Assembly: GCA_910575105.1 (NCBI GenBank) | Contig: CAJTDK010000011.1 | Location: forward strand, 1-64,000 | Source of the DNA: Lachnospiraceae bacterium | GTDB taxonomy: Bacteria > Bacillota > Clostridia > Lachnospirales > Lachnospiraceae | DNA length: 64,000 nucleotides | Direction: 5' to 3' | In this document: piece after piece, positions 53,486 to 61,812 of the stretch | Numbering within the stretch: position 1 is the first letter of the stretch | How the letters are laid out: the number at the start of each line of letters is the position of its first letter | Made by a program: the position numbers and the translations under genes | Notes under the pieces: model-generated | The model's input: only the letters and a program-made list of their open reading frames with translations | What the model was told of the DNA's origin: nothing | The model's database searches: none

Positions 53486-54061
53486 CTATGCGCCTCTTTG
53501 CGGCGCGGCGCCCGTCCGCTCAAGGAATACATGCTTATTCGTCTTGTAGGACTTGGTCTTTATCACGGAATATCCCCATTCTCTCACATCATCAAAGGCC
53601 GTGTCAAGGGATGCCTCGATGATGATCACGCCGTCTTCTGCCAGAAGTGACGAATCTGCCAGAAAAGCGAGCGCTCTTTTCTCCAGCTCCTTCCCGTAAG
53701 GCGGATCCATGTAGATATAGTCAAAGCTTTCCTGCCCGTCAAGGCGGCTTAGGGCGTTCAGGGCATCCGTCTGTATCGTCTCCGCCCGCTCAGAAAGTCT
53801 CGTGTGGGCAAGGTTCTCCCGTACATAAGCCATAGCCCTGGGGTTCTTTTCCACGAATACCGCCTTCTTCGCCCCGCGGCTTAACGCCTCGATCCCGATA
53901 GCGCCGCTGCCGGCGAACAGGTCTAAAAATACACAGTCATAAAGGCCGTCCGCAATCATATTGAACAAAGTCTCCTTGATGCGGTCGGTGGTAGGCCTTG
54001 TATCCAGGCCGTCCAAAGTCTTTAGGTTGAGCCTTCTGGCTGTTCCGGCGATCACGCGCAT
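53486..54061 (-). CDS. rsmD: 16S rRNA (guanine(966)-N(2))-methyltransferase
   Basis: 191 aa. N-terminal MRVIAGTARRLNLKTLDG, RPTTDRIKETLFNM, SAM motif LDLFAGSGAIGIEALSRGA and catalytic YIYMDPPYG (DPPY). Methylates G966 of 16S rRNA. Normally follows recG; here separated from recG by a ~9-kb region of accessory genes. Confidence 0.95.
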   Translation of the reverse strand: MRVIAGTARRLNLKTLDGLDTRPTTDRIKETLFNMIADGLYDCVFLDLFAGSGAIGIEALSRGAKKAVFVEKNPRAMAYVRENLAHTRLSERAETIQTDALNALSRLDGQESFDYIYMDPPYGKELEKRALAFLADSSLLAEDGVIIIEASLDTAFDDVREWGYSVIKTKSYKTNKHVFLERTGAAPQRGA

Positions 54062-54243
54062 GATAAACCTTCCCTCCTCTTTCGTCTGACATAAATAGTG
54101 CTATTTCCCGTACATTATAAATATAGAGAGGAAAAATGTCAAACACTGATGTGAGATTTTCCGGCATTTTTTATCCCGAAGGTTTTTTATCTGTCGTTAT
54201 AAGGATACGGTTTTTGTTGTCCCCACAGCTGATAACCCTAAAT

Positions 54244-54328
54244 CAGCCAGGACTGATAAAAAATACTTTTTCAGTCCTGGCTGAATCACGGCTTTCTGCC
54301 TGATATCTGCCAGTTTCTGGCAGAAAGC
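54244..54328. terminator. two adjacent strong hairpins downstream of the LRR gene
   Basis: First: GCTTTCTGCC (54291-54300) pairs with GGCAGAAAGC (54319-54328), with an alternative internal CTGCCAG/CTGGCAG pairing. Second: a perfect 13-bp stem CAGCCAGGACTGA/TCAGTCCTGGCTG (54244-54283). On the minus strand they start 2 bp after the LRR stop. The following bases are not U-rich, so termination is plausible but not textbook. The remainder of 54062-54330 shows nothing else. Confidence 0.55.
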
Positions 54329-54330
54329 GA

Positions 54331-56868
54331 TTATTTTGTTATTTGTCTGGTCTTCAATCCTGCTTTTTTGAAAAGCTTCCTATACTTTTTCAACTGCTTG
54401 GACGGCACTTTCACTTTCAGGCTGGATTTCGTACCTTTGAATGCCTGTTTTTCTACGGATTTAAGCTTTGTTGACTTGATCGTTACCTTGCTGAGTTTCC
54501 TGCATCCGCTAAACGTATTCTTCTTGATCGTCTTCAGGCTGGATTTCGATGTCTTTCCGATGGTAACTGCTGTAATCTTATTGCAGCCGGCAAATGCATT
54601 AGCTCCGATGGTCTTTACGCTGTTTGGCAGGGTAACCGTATTCTTTAAAGCGGTGCATCCCTTGAATGCATTAGTTCCGATCGCGGTCACATTCTTACCG
54701 ATAGTAACCTTCTTTAACTTTGTACAGCCGGCAAATGCGTTAGACCCGATCGTCTCTACATTGGATCCGATGGTCACGCTGGTTATCTTCTTATTATTCT
54801 GCATTGCCTTTGGCCCGATGGAGGTCACTTTATACTTCACACCGTCCGTACCGGTGACTGTATTGATCGTAACCTTCGTTTCCGTGGATTTTATTGTTTC
54901 CAGCTCTACTTCATTGCCGGTTTCTGTTACTTTATAAGTATCTTTATTCTGCGTAAAGGTATCACCCTTTGTAAGCGGTGCCTGATTATCGCTGCCACCG
55001 GGGGTGTTTCCCTCTCCGGGGGTATTGCTGTCTCCAGGAGTGTTGCTATCTCCAGGAGTATTTCCGTCTCCGGGGGTATTGCCGTCTCCAGGAGTGTTTC
55101 CATCTCCAGGGGTATTGCTGTCTCCAGGAGTATTTCCGTCTCCGGGGGTATTGCCGTCTCCAGGAGTGTTTCCGTCTCCGGGGGTATTGCCGTCTCCAGG
55201 AGTGTTTCCATCTCCGGGGGTGTTTCCGTCTCCAGGAGTGTTTCCATCTCCAGGGGTGTTTCCGTCTCCGGGGCTATTGCCGTCTCCAGGAGTGTTTCCG
55301 TCTCCAGGGGTGTTTCCATCTCCAGGAGTGTTTCCGTCTCCAGGAGTTTGATCGGGGTCGGTCGGCGGAGTGTAATTATAATGCATAGTCACTTTTGCCA
55401 CTGCTGATGCCGTATCACCTATTTTTTGTATGCTACCCCACTGCGCTTCGCTGCCGGTAAAGTAGATATCAGTCAAAGGGCAAGCTGAGAATGCGGCGAT
55501 CCCAATCGTCGTTACACTGTCTGGAATGATAACAGTGGTTATTCCAGAAGAAGCGAACGCTGATCCACCGATACTTTCCGCACCTTGCGGAATCTCCACT
55601 CCGGCGAGCGTCAGACAATTCTGAAACATTCCCTCACCAATACGGTCTATATTTTTAGGCAGTGTTACACTCATCAGATAGTAGCATCTCGTAAACAAAT
55701 TGTCGCCCAGCTTTACCTGCTTGCTGCCGGGGGCAAACGTCGCACTTGTCATCGCCGTACAATCAGAAAATGTTCCGGCGCCCACCTCTCCAATACTTGC
55801 AGGCAGGGCTATGGACTTAAGGCTGGTGCAACCGCGGAAAGCATTTTGAACAATGTTTTCTACCCCTTCGGATACAGTAACCGAACTGAGATTCGCACAC
55901 TCGCGGAAAGCACTGTCGCCGATGGTCTTCACGCCGGAAGGAACAGTCACGGAAATGATCGAGGAACCACGGAAAGCGCTATTGCCAATCGCTGTCACGC
56001 TGGAAGGAATCTCTACACCAAGAACCCCGCAGTTCCAAAAAGCGCAGGAACCAATACTGGTAACGCCATTCTCGATAACGACCTTCCGGATTTTGCTGCT
56101 GTTATTACTCCACGGCTGTTCAGAGACACTGCTGTAATCCGGCATAGCCCCCTTGCCAGAGATAGTGAGCGTACCTGCCTTTGTCAGATTCCAGGCAAGC
56201 CCTCCGTCAAGAGTTCCGGAACCAATTGATCCATTGGCTTCCGGATCATCCGGCGCGACATAGCCTTCCGGATAGCGGGTGATATAATGGCTGGTATTGC
56301 TCATCACTTCTTCCTTAGTTATAGCCCGCCCCCAATGAACCTTACCTTTGTGGTCTCCGGTGCTGATATTTCCTTCGGCAACCACCACGCCCACATCAGT
56401 CACCTCAAGCACGATCACGGTATGGGCGTCATTGCTTACCCGCAGGATATCTCCGGGCTTTATCTCCTCATAGGAGAACTGGCCCGCTGCGTACATCCTG
56501 GCCGGCAGACTGCCAAATGCCGCATCGCTGAGGATAAACGCAAAGGCCACGCAGCCCACGGCAACGATATTCTTCCCGTCAAGGGTTCCGCCCTTCCAAC
56601 GGTAATATCCCTTTGTGTCCGAATAAGGCTCATCGTTGGTCCATGGCGTACCTTCCTTATACGCATCCTGATCCTTCAGTGCGATCATAGCCTCATAGAC
56701 TTCCGTCGGGGTAGGCACCGTACTATCACGGGCGACCTGTCCGGATACGGATTCTTCTGTAAGAACATTCTCTTGCAGTGAAGCGTCTTCCTGCCACGCG
56801 TATGCCACTGACTGGGAAGAAATGCATAAGCACAGCACCAAAGCAACTGCAATAATTCGCTGTTTCAA
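54331..56868 (-). CDS. secreted leucine-rich-repeat (BspA-type) protein with NlpC/CHAP-like N-domain and TPGDGN repeats
   Basis: 845 aa. Signal peptide (1-24, ends AYAW). Residues ~50-205 resemble a papain-fold peptidase/amidase: VAVGCVAFAF (candidate Cys) and SNDAHTVIVLEVTD (candidate His), with PGDILRV between. Residues ~215-490 and ~640-845 are BspA-like LRRs with units such as TSIGSCAFWNC, VKTIGDSAFREC and ITAVTIG. Between them about 20 tandem TPGDGN hexapeptides form an extended linker. No anchoring motif. In gut Firmicutes such proteins are thought to mediate adhesion. ATG at 56868 with AGGAGG. The gene stands at the edge of the accessory region. Confidence 0.88.
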   Translation of the reverse strand: MKQRIIAVALVLCLCISSQSVAYAWQEDASLQENVLTEESVSGQVARDSTVPTPTEVYEAMIALKDQDAYKEGTPWTNDEPYSDTKGYYRWKGGTLDGKNIVAVGCVAFAFILSDAAFGSLPARMYAAGQFSYEEIKPGDILRVSNDAHTVIVLEVTDVGVVVAEGNISTGDHKGKVHWGRAITKEEVMSNTSHYITRYPEGYVAPDDPEANGSIGSGTLDGGLAWNLTKAGTLTISGKGAMPDYSSVSEQPWSNNSSKIRKVVIENGVTSIGSCAFWNCGVLGVEIPSSVTAIGNSAFRGSSIISVTVPSGVKTIGDSAFRECANLSSVTVSEGVENIVQNAFRGCTSLKSIALPASIGEVGAGTFSDCTAMTSATFAPGSKQVKLGDNLFTRCYYLMSVTLPKNIDRIGEGMFQNCLTLAGVEIPQGAESIGGSAFASSGITTVIIPDSVTTIGIAAFSACPLTDIYFTGSEAQWGSIQKIGDTASAVAKVTMHYNYTPPTDPDQTPGDGNTPGDGNTPGDGNTPGDGNSPGDGNTPGDGNTPGDGNTPGDGNTPGDGNTPGDGNTPGDGNTPGDGNTPGDSNTPGDGNTPGDGNTPGDGNTPGDSNTPGDSNTPGEGNTPGGSDNQAPLTKGDTFTQNKDTYKVTETGNEVELETIKSTETKVTINTVTGTDGVKYKVTSIGPKAMQNNKKITSVTIGSNVETIGSNAFAGCTKLKKVTIGKNVTAIGTNAFKGCTALKNTVTLPNSVKTIGANAFAGCNKITAVTIGKTSKSSLKTIKKNTFSGCRKLSKVTIKSTKLKSVEKQAFKGTKSSLKVKVPSKQLKKYRKLFKKAGLKTRQITK
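55000..55352 (-). repeat. 18-bp tandem repeat array (about 20 units) inside the LRR gene
   Basis: Imperfect 18-bp units encoding T-P-G-D-G-N, with a few variants (S-P-G-D-G-N, T-P-G-D-S-N, T-P-G-E-G-N). Several frames on both strands remain open across the array because the unit contains no stop in them. Unit number is expected to vary between strains. Confidence 0.9.
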
Positions 56869-57294
56869 TTTTGTAACCTCCTATATCCTAGTCTCGGGAG
56901 ATCTTTTGCCTGTCAATATGTACTGTTCACTTCGTGACCCACGGCTTGCAAGGATCCATATAAAACTGTCCCTGGCAATGAGACCGTTACACTCTTGTAT
57001 CATCTTCTCCGGACTTGTGCAACAGGTCCGCAAGCCTGTGTAAACAGGACGGCAATGTTCCCCCTCTTATAAATATATTGCTATTATTCCGCTTTGTCAA
57101 TGGGCTTGGGTCACTGTTCTCAGCTAAATCTGCAAAGAAAGTTACTGTTTACTCCGTTCACATCAACCTTCACAAATCCACTTAGCATCCGCTTCGCGAA
57201 TGGGATTTGCTCATCCCTGAGATAAACGGGCAACCCGATGTTGACACACAGAAACATCCATGCTATCATAGATTTACACTACTGTTCATTAAAC
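56869..57294. other. intergenic region with several TACTGTTCAC-type motifs
   Basis: Divergent region between the LRR gene and the membrane-protein gene. Contains TACTGTTCAC (56921), TCACTGTTCT (57111), GTTACTGTTT followed by CCGTTCAC (57141-57161) and ACTGTTCATT (57281), and a block near 56990 resembling 51176 (CACTC, TGTATCAT, TTCT in the same order). No gene is seen. The rest (57295-57462) is the palindromic element. Confidence 0.5.
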
Positions 57295-57462
57295 ACTAGC
57301 ACATCATTGCATTAATTCTTGAAGTAATAAGTGCTTGATATTCGTGTCATCTGTGCACCTGCTAACCGAAGGCGTAGCGGGCTACGTCTAGGTTAGCAGG
57401 TGTGCAGACGGCGCGGATAGCGAGTGCTTATTACTCGAGAATTAGTGCAATGATGTGCTAGT
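57295..57462. repeat. palindromic MITE-like element, copy 2
   Basis: 168 bp, ends ACTAGCAC/GTGCTAGT, arms ~72 bp pairing along their whole length, tip CGTAGCGGGCTACG. Differences from copy 1 (43311-43477) in the upper stem come in pairs that keep base pairing: CGCTTGCTGACC with GGTTGGCAGGCG versus CACCTGCTAACC with GGTTAGCAGGTG. Ends 31 bp upstream of the membrane-protein gene. Confidence 0.85.
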
Positions 57463-57493
57463 ATAACCCGTAAATAGCTAAAGGAGGCTGCCA

Positions 57494-58393
57494 ATGAATC
57501 CAACAATATTATACGACTCATGCAAAAAATGGCTCAAAAGAAAACTGTATCCATCCCCGTCTTCCATACCGGAGTATTTGCACAGCCTGGGCGTAGAGTC
57601 GCTATGGCACTATCCGGCCAGACAGGTCATCGATATCCTGACGGATTATCAGGAATACCTGACTGCGGAAAAGGAACAGGGCGCCGATGATGACAGCCTG
57701 TTCCAGAGATTCGGCTCGCCGGATACGGTCATAAAGGAGCTTCTTTCAGAAAATCCCTCTGGAAAGCACGATGTTTACCGGGCGCTTATCCTCTGGGGCG
57801 CACTGTTTATCTTTTCTTTCTGGGAAGCGATCTATCTTGACAATCTGCCTCCGGTTTTTCAGTGCCTTGGCTTTCTTGCCCTGTTCGGCCTGATCCGCGG
57901 CCGGGAACGTCTGGCGGTGGAACGCATATTTCCCGGCAGACAGTTTCACACAGGCAGGACAGTCTTGATGCACATGCTGATCGCGGCCATGACTGCGGCC
58001 ATAGAATCATTTACCTGGTACGCCTTTACCTGTGCCAGGCCGTTTCCGCCTAAGATCTTCCATATCTTTACGGGAAGCTTATTTAGCGCTGCATTTTCTC
58101 TTTTCAGCTTATCATTTTTACTGATTACCGGGATAATGCTGGCGAAATCCGTCTCCTGCTCTATCCGCTATTTCCCGGTGGCCATCCATGCTGCGGGAGG
58201 AGCCGTATGTACGATCAAGACCTCTTTTATCCTGTCCCGTCTGGATCTGTCTGCAGGCGGCATGTATGAGCTGTATTCTTCGCTGCTCTGCTACGGAACT
58301 GCACTGATGCTTTCCCTGGCATCCTCTCTCTGCTTTACTGCCCTGCAAAGACCAGAAAGCTCGGCGGGACAGTACAAAAAAGGAGGTGTCTGA
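57494..58393 (+). CDS. membrane protein with N-terminal HAAS-like domain
   Basis: 299 aa. Residues 1-90 are cytoplasmic and resemble the HAAS/DUF1700 helical domain (a phosphatase/PadR-associated fold): IPEYLHSLGVESLW, VIDILTDYQEYL, FGSPDTVIKELL. Six or so hydrophobic helices follow. It overlaps the ribosome site of a PadR regulator gene, its probable partner: PadR/HAAS pairs are common, though usually PadR comes first. ATG 57494 with AAGGAGG. Function unknown. Confidence 0.7.
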   Translation: MNPTILYDSCKKWLKRKLYPSPSSIPEYLHSLGVESLWHYPARQVIDILTDYQEYLTAEKEQGADDDSLFQRFGSPDTVIKELLSENPSGKHDVYRALILWGALFIFSFWEAIYLDNLPPVFQCLGFLALFGLIRGRERLAVERIFPGRQFHTGRTVLMHMLIAAMTAAIESFTWYAFTCARPFPPKIFHIFTGSLFSAAFSLFSLSFLLITGIMLAKSVSCSIRYFPVAIHAAGGAVCTIKTSFILSRLDLSAGGMYELYSSLLCYGTALMLSLASSLCFTALQRPESSAGQYKKGGV

Positions 58394-58394
58394 C

Positions 58395-58703
58395 ATGGAT
58401 GCGCAGATCAAAAAAGGAATTTTAGAAATGTGCATCCTGCATATCATCTCGGAAAAGGCGGTGTACGGCTACGACATCATCCAGCGGATGCACAGCTTTT
58501 TCCCAGAGGTTACGGAAAGCACCTTTTACGCCATCCTGCGGCGGCTCCACAAGGACGGGGCTACGGATACTTTCCAAAGCTCTGACTCCAAAGGCCCTGT
58601 CCGCAAATACTATACGATCACAGAGCAGGGGCTTGAAAGCCTTGCGCGGGCGCGGGCAGACTGGGAGCATCTGAAAAATATTGTGGAGGAGATGGGGATA
58701 TAA
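58395..58703 (+). CDS. PadR-family transcriptional regulator
   Basis: 102 aa from ATG 58395, 8 nt after GGAGG. Single winged-helix domain: KGILEMCILHIISEKAVYGYDIIQRM, TESTFYAILRRLHKDGA, VRKYYTITEQGLESL. Short (PadR-s2 type), without a Vir-like C-terminal domain. Follows the HAAS membrane-protein gene directly, one base after its stop. Confidence 0.9.
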   Translation: MDAQIKKGILEMCILHIISEKAVYGYDIIQRMHSFFPEVTESTFYAILRRLHKDGATDTFQSSDSKGPVRKYYTITEQGLESLARARADWEHLKNIVEEMGI

Positions 58704-58719
58704 GAGGTATCCCCGCTCC

Positions 58720-59053
58720 TCAGCAAATCCCTCTCCCCAGCTCGCCTTCCACGTACGCCGCCGCCCGCTCTACGCTTCCCTTGGCAAAAGGACTTGAAAG
58801 CCCTGCATGCTTTAGCGTCTCAAGATACCCCATACTGCCGCCGCACCGGCAGAGCAGACATATACCCGGCAGATGCCTTCCCCGGCTTATTCTTAAGATC
58901 CATAAGCCCGTGCCCGGTCATAAAGTCGATGAATTCCCCCGTCCCCGGGCTTAAGTCATGGTACATCTTCTGTGCTTGCCGGACCATAAAGTCCTCGCCG
59001 TCTGCCGGTATGGCATTGCCGTAAGGAAATACCCGTTTCTCAGCATATGCCAT
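58720..59053 (-). pseudogene. M3-family oligoendopeptidase relic with active site deleted
   Basis: Frame from ATG 59053: MAYAEKRVFPYGNAIPADGE, FMVRQAQKMYHDLSPGTGEF, MDLKNKPGKASAGYMSALP; then a second frame gives MGYLETLKHAGLSSPFAKGS, VERAAAYVEGELGRGIC and a stop at 58720-58722. Both parts match M3 (PepF-like) peptidases: the first precedes and the second follows the HExGH zinc site, which is deleted. Not functional. Confidence 0.65.
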
Positions 59054-59089
59054 CAGGGTATGTTCCTCCTTTCCGGAGGGGCACAACGA

Positions 59090-59242
59090 TTATGCTTCTG
59101 CCAGACCGCCAAAAGCCTCCCCTTCCTCAAGCCGTTTCAGCAGACCCTGTGCCTGCTCCTTTAGCTCGACAAGAATGTGTCTCGTACTGATCACATCCCT
59201 GAAATCTTCCTCATGCATTTTGTAATGCTCCTGCGCTGTCAT
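59090..59242 (-). pseudogene. parvulin-like fragment
   Basis: 50 codons from ATG 59242 to TAA 59090-59092. The centre reads VISTRHILVELKEQAQGLLK and then RLEEGEAFGGLAEA, which follows the first strand and helix of a parvulin (PpiC) prolyl isomerase domain. The rest of that domain is missing. It lies next to the M3 peptidase relic. Weak call because of the short length. Confidence 0.35.
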
Positions 59243-59412
59243 CTTGCCATCTTTTTCCTTTCGTTAGATTCATCTGCATATCTTAACCTTTCTCCATGTT
59301 ATAATCCCGATTATGTCTCATGTCATTATTATAAATATGCAAATGTCGTTTTCTGTATCTTTCTACATTTTGTGACATATGTCAATATCAAGAGTATCAT
59401 TTGCCGTCTATA

Positions 59413-59441
59413 TTGTAAATTATGACTGGATGTGTTACAAT
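59413..59441 (+). promoter_or_regulatory. promoter upstream of the broken gene and diguanylate cyclase
   Basis: TTGTAA (59413-59418), 17-bp spacer, TACAAT (59436-59441), followed 22 bp later by an ATG with GAAGGGAG in front. The AT-rich stretch before it (59265-59412) holds nothing else recognisable. Confidence 0.55.
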
Positions 59442-59463
59442 TTCCATAGAAGGGAGAAGTTCT

Positions 59464-60080
59464 ATGCCTAGCGCCTCGTACTCCGAACAAGCCGCCATTC
59501 TTTATCCTTACCTGAGAAAGCATCTGTGATCCGGGGAAATGTCAGCGATTCGGACAGACAGGATCAACTGGCCTTTCTCTTCAGCATGAGTGAGCTGTTT
59601 ATACTGGAATATTCCACTATCAATCAGGTTCCCTGAAAAGACGCGAGACAATACATGATGTCTCTTTTCCGTTCTTTTTACGAGACGGCCTGCAGCCGCA
59701 GCACAGAAAACTCCAAAAAGCTGAAAGCGCTTACTTCCCTTCACATCCTGTCTCCAGAGGGACTTGATATCAACGTCTCACTCCTTCCCCATCTGGGAAT
59801 TGAATTAAGCATGGCAGGGGATACAGTCTGCCTGAAAGCTGAACTTATGGAAAACAGCCTGCGCAGGCTGCTTCATATGCCGTCAGTGGGTTCTGTCTCC
59901 TGCAAGCCTGAACTGTCCGGCTATCTGTCCATCACCCTGCCGGCGGGCAGCATGACCAGGGCTGTCCTGCAAAACTGCGGCATTTCTTATGAGCTGGAGA
60001 CGAATATCACGGTAATCGGGACTACCCTGGAAGACGAGTATATCTGTATTATCGATAATGAAAAATGGAGGATAAGATAA
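59464..60080 (+). pseudogene. broken gene of unknown family preceding the diguanylate cyclase
   Basis: ATG 59464 has a good ribosome site (GAAGGGAGAAG) but reads only 21 codons (MPSASYSEQAAILYPYLRKHL) to TGA 59527. Shifting frame there continues IRGNVSDSDRQDQLAFLFSM to an in-frame TGA at 59634-59636, after which the same frame runs KDARQY and into a 141-codon open stretch (59655-60080) whose own ATG has no ribosome site. So one gene of about 205 codons has been hit by a frameshift and a stop. The C-terminal part has alternating beta/alpha character (LDINVSLLPHLGIELSMAGD, YLSITLPAGSMTRAVL). No family recognised. If 59655 is used as a start, a truncated 141-aa protein could still be made. Confidence 0.6.
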
Positions 60081-60083
60081 AAT

Positions 60084-61472
60084 ATGTACAGTAAGATACA
60101 GAAAAACACAAAATCCAATACACTAAAGGGACTGCGGATTCAGACAGTCAGTCTCTGGATTGCTGTCTGCACTGTGCTTGTCGCTATCCTCATCGGATAC
60201 GGTATTGTGAATGTAAAGAAACATTACCGCGACTTAGCACACATGACAGAAAAGTATATCCTCGCACAGCGCTATGTGATGGATCTATCCCTTGGTTCCG
60301 ACTATCTGACAGAGCAGGCCCGTCTTTATGTCATCACAAAAGATCCTGCCCACGCCGACGTCTATTTCACGGAGACGGATGTCACGCGCCGCAGGGAAAA
60401 AGCGCTGCATAAAATCAAGAACCAATTGTTGTCGGATGATGATATATCCGTCCGAATGGCAACAGATGCACTGAATCAGTCCAATGCACTTATGGATCTG
60501 GAACTCCATGCAATGAAGCTCGCAGCCCTGTCATCAAGAACGGATCCCAGCCAGCTTTCCGAAAAGCTTAAAGAATATCCATTATCTAAAGAAGAGTTTA
60601 ACGCTTCCGCCAAAGAGCAGTCGGACGCTGCCTCTGCCCTTGTCTTTGGGCCGGAATACCGGGCGAAAAAACAGGAGATCGATGCCACTCTCTCAAACGT
60701 CACAGAGAACGCTATCCAGGTCTGCGAGACGAAGCAGGCCGAAAGCGAGGCATCCATGAAGAAAGCGCTGACGCTCCAGAGCATCTATACGGTAATGATC
60801 GTACTGCTGGTAACTCTCGCTTATGCCATGATCGCCCTTCTTATCCTGAAGCCGATCAAGATGTATATCAACTGCATAGAGAACCACAATATACTGGAGA
60901 TCACCGGTGCCTACGAGTTCAAATACCTGGCCGTCACCTACAACAATGTATATGAGATGTCCCTCGCACAGCAAAATCTACTGCGCCAGAAGGCTGAACA
61001 CGACGCGCTGACCGGACTTCTGAACCGTCAGTCCTTTGAACAGATTAAGGAAAAATTGCAGGGCCTTGCACAACCCCTCGCCCTTCTGCTTATCGATATC
61101 GATGTCTTTAAGTCCATCAACGACAACTACGGCCACGAGACCGGTGACCTAGCGCTGATCAAAGCCGCCAATCTTTTAAAGGACAGCTTCCGTTCCGCTG
61201 ACTACGTATTCCGTATCGGTGGAGACGAATTTGCCGCTATCCTGCAAAAGGTAACACCAGAGAACAAAGAAACCATCAGCAGTAAGATTGACAAAATAAA
61301 TACTGTGCTAAAACACCCTGAGAATGGTTTCCCGGAGTACTCTGTCAGCGTAGGCGTGGCCTTCTCCGCCAGCGGCTACAGCGACGAACTTTTCCGTCAG
61401 GCAGACCTTGCTTTGTATGAGACTAAGGAAAACGGACGGTGCGGCTATACCTTTTATGCATCGTCATCATAA
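60084..61472 (+). CDS. membrane-bound GGDEF-domain diguanylate cyclase
   Basis: 462 aa. Membrane helix ~22-45, an extracytoplasmic helical sensor region (~46-225), second helix ~231-255, then a GGDEF domain (~300-462): AEHDALTGLLNRQSF, LLIDIDVFKSINDNYGHETGD, and FRIGGDEFAAIL with intact catalytic residues. An I-site RSAD sits five residues before GGDEF, so product inhibition by c-di-GMP is expected. No EAL domain. Starts 3 bp after the broken gene, probably co-transcribed; GGAGG lies 12 nt before ATG 60084. Confidence 0.9.
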   Translation: MYSKIQKNTKSNTLKGLRIQTVSLWIAVCTVLVAILIGYGIVNVKKHYRDLAHMTEKYILAQRYVMDLSLGSDYLTEQARLYVITKDPAHADVYFTETDVTRRREKALHKIKNQLLSDDDISVRMATDALNQSNALMDLELHAMKLAALSSRTDPSQLSEKLKEYPLSKEEFNASAKEQSDAASALVFGPEYRAKKQEIDATLSNVTENAIQVCETKQAESEASMKKALTLQSIYTVMIVLLVTLAYAMIALLILKPIKMYINCIENHNILEITGAYEFKYLAVTYNNVYEMSLAQQNLLRQKAEHDALTGLLNRQSFEQIKEKLQGLAQPLALLLIDIDVFKSINDNYGHETGDLALIKAANLLKDSFRSADYVFRIGGDEFAAILQKVTPENKETISSKIDKINTVLKHPENGFPEYSVSVGVAFSASGYSDELFRQADLALYETKENGRCGYTFYASSS

Positions 61473-61694
61473 ACTTTCATTTTGTCTTTTAATAACCGCA
61501 GAGATCCGCATGCAGCACACATCCTGCCGCCTGCGGATCTTGCTCTTATTGGGCGAGCCGTTATACCCTGTTGATATGACCACATCATCTTTTACAATGG
61601 CCGCACCGTACTTCCGCTTGATACAGGTACTCCTGTAGGCAAATGTCTCCGCACATTTCAGATACATGTCCTCTTTTGAAATTCTTTTTCCCAT
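61467..61694 (-). pseudogene. dCMP deaminase N-terminal relic
   Basis: 75 codons. Reads YLKCAETFAYRSTCIKRKYG, AIVKDDVVISTGYNGSPNKS, which is the N-terminal part of ComEB/dCMP-deaminase proteins. The zinc-binding HAE and PCxxC motifs that should follow are absent; the sequence degenerates after IRRRQDVCC. No ribosome site. It overlaps the end of the diguanylate cyclase gene by 6 bp. Confidence 0.7.
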
Positions 61695-61812
61695 TTACAG
61701 CAGAACATAAGATAATCCAAAGTGTAATGCCAACACAAATTTATGAAAAAATCATCCGTTTCTTGTCACACAGCCAAAGAAATCTTGTCTAATTTAACAG
61801 GAGGTAGACAAC

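Noticed and set aside
55000-55352. Possible CRISPR array
   Set aside because: The units are contiguous 18-mers without spacers, and lie in a coding frame.
54927-55388. Long open frames on both strands across the TPGDGN repeat, such as Pro/Val/Leu-rich and Glu/Thr-rich readings
   Set aside because: They are by-products of an 18-bp unit with no stop codon in several frames. They lack ribosome sites and the coding LRR frame explains the region.
59634-59636. In-frame TGA read as selenocysteine
   Set aside because: The upstream frameshift also breaks the gene, no family with Sec at this place is recognised, and no SECIS-like hairpin is evident directly after it.
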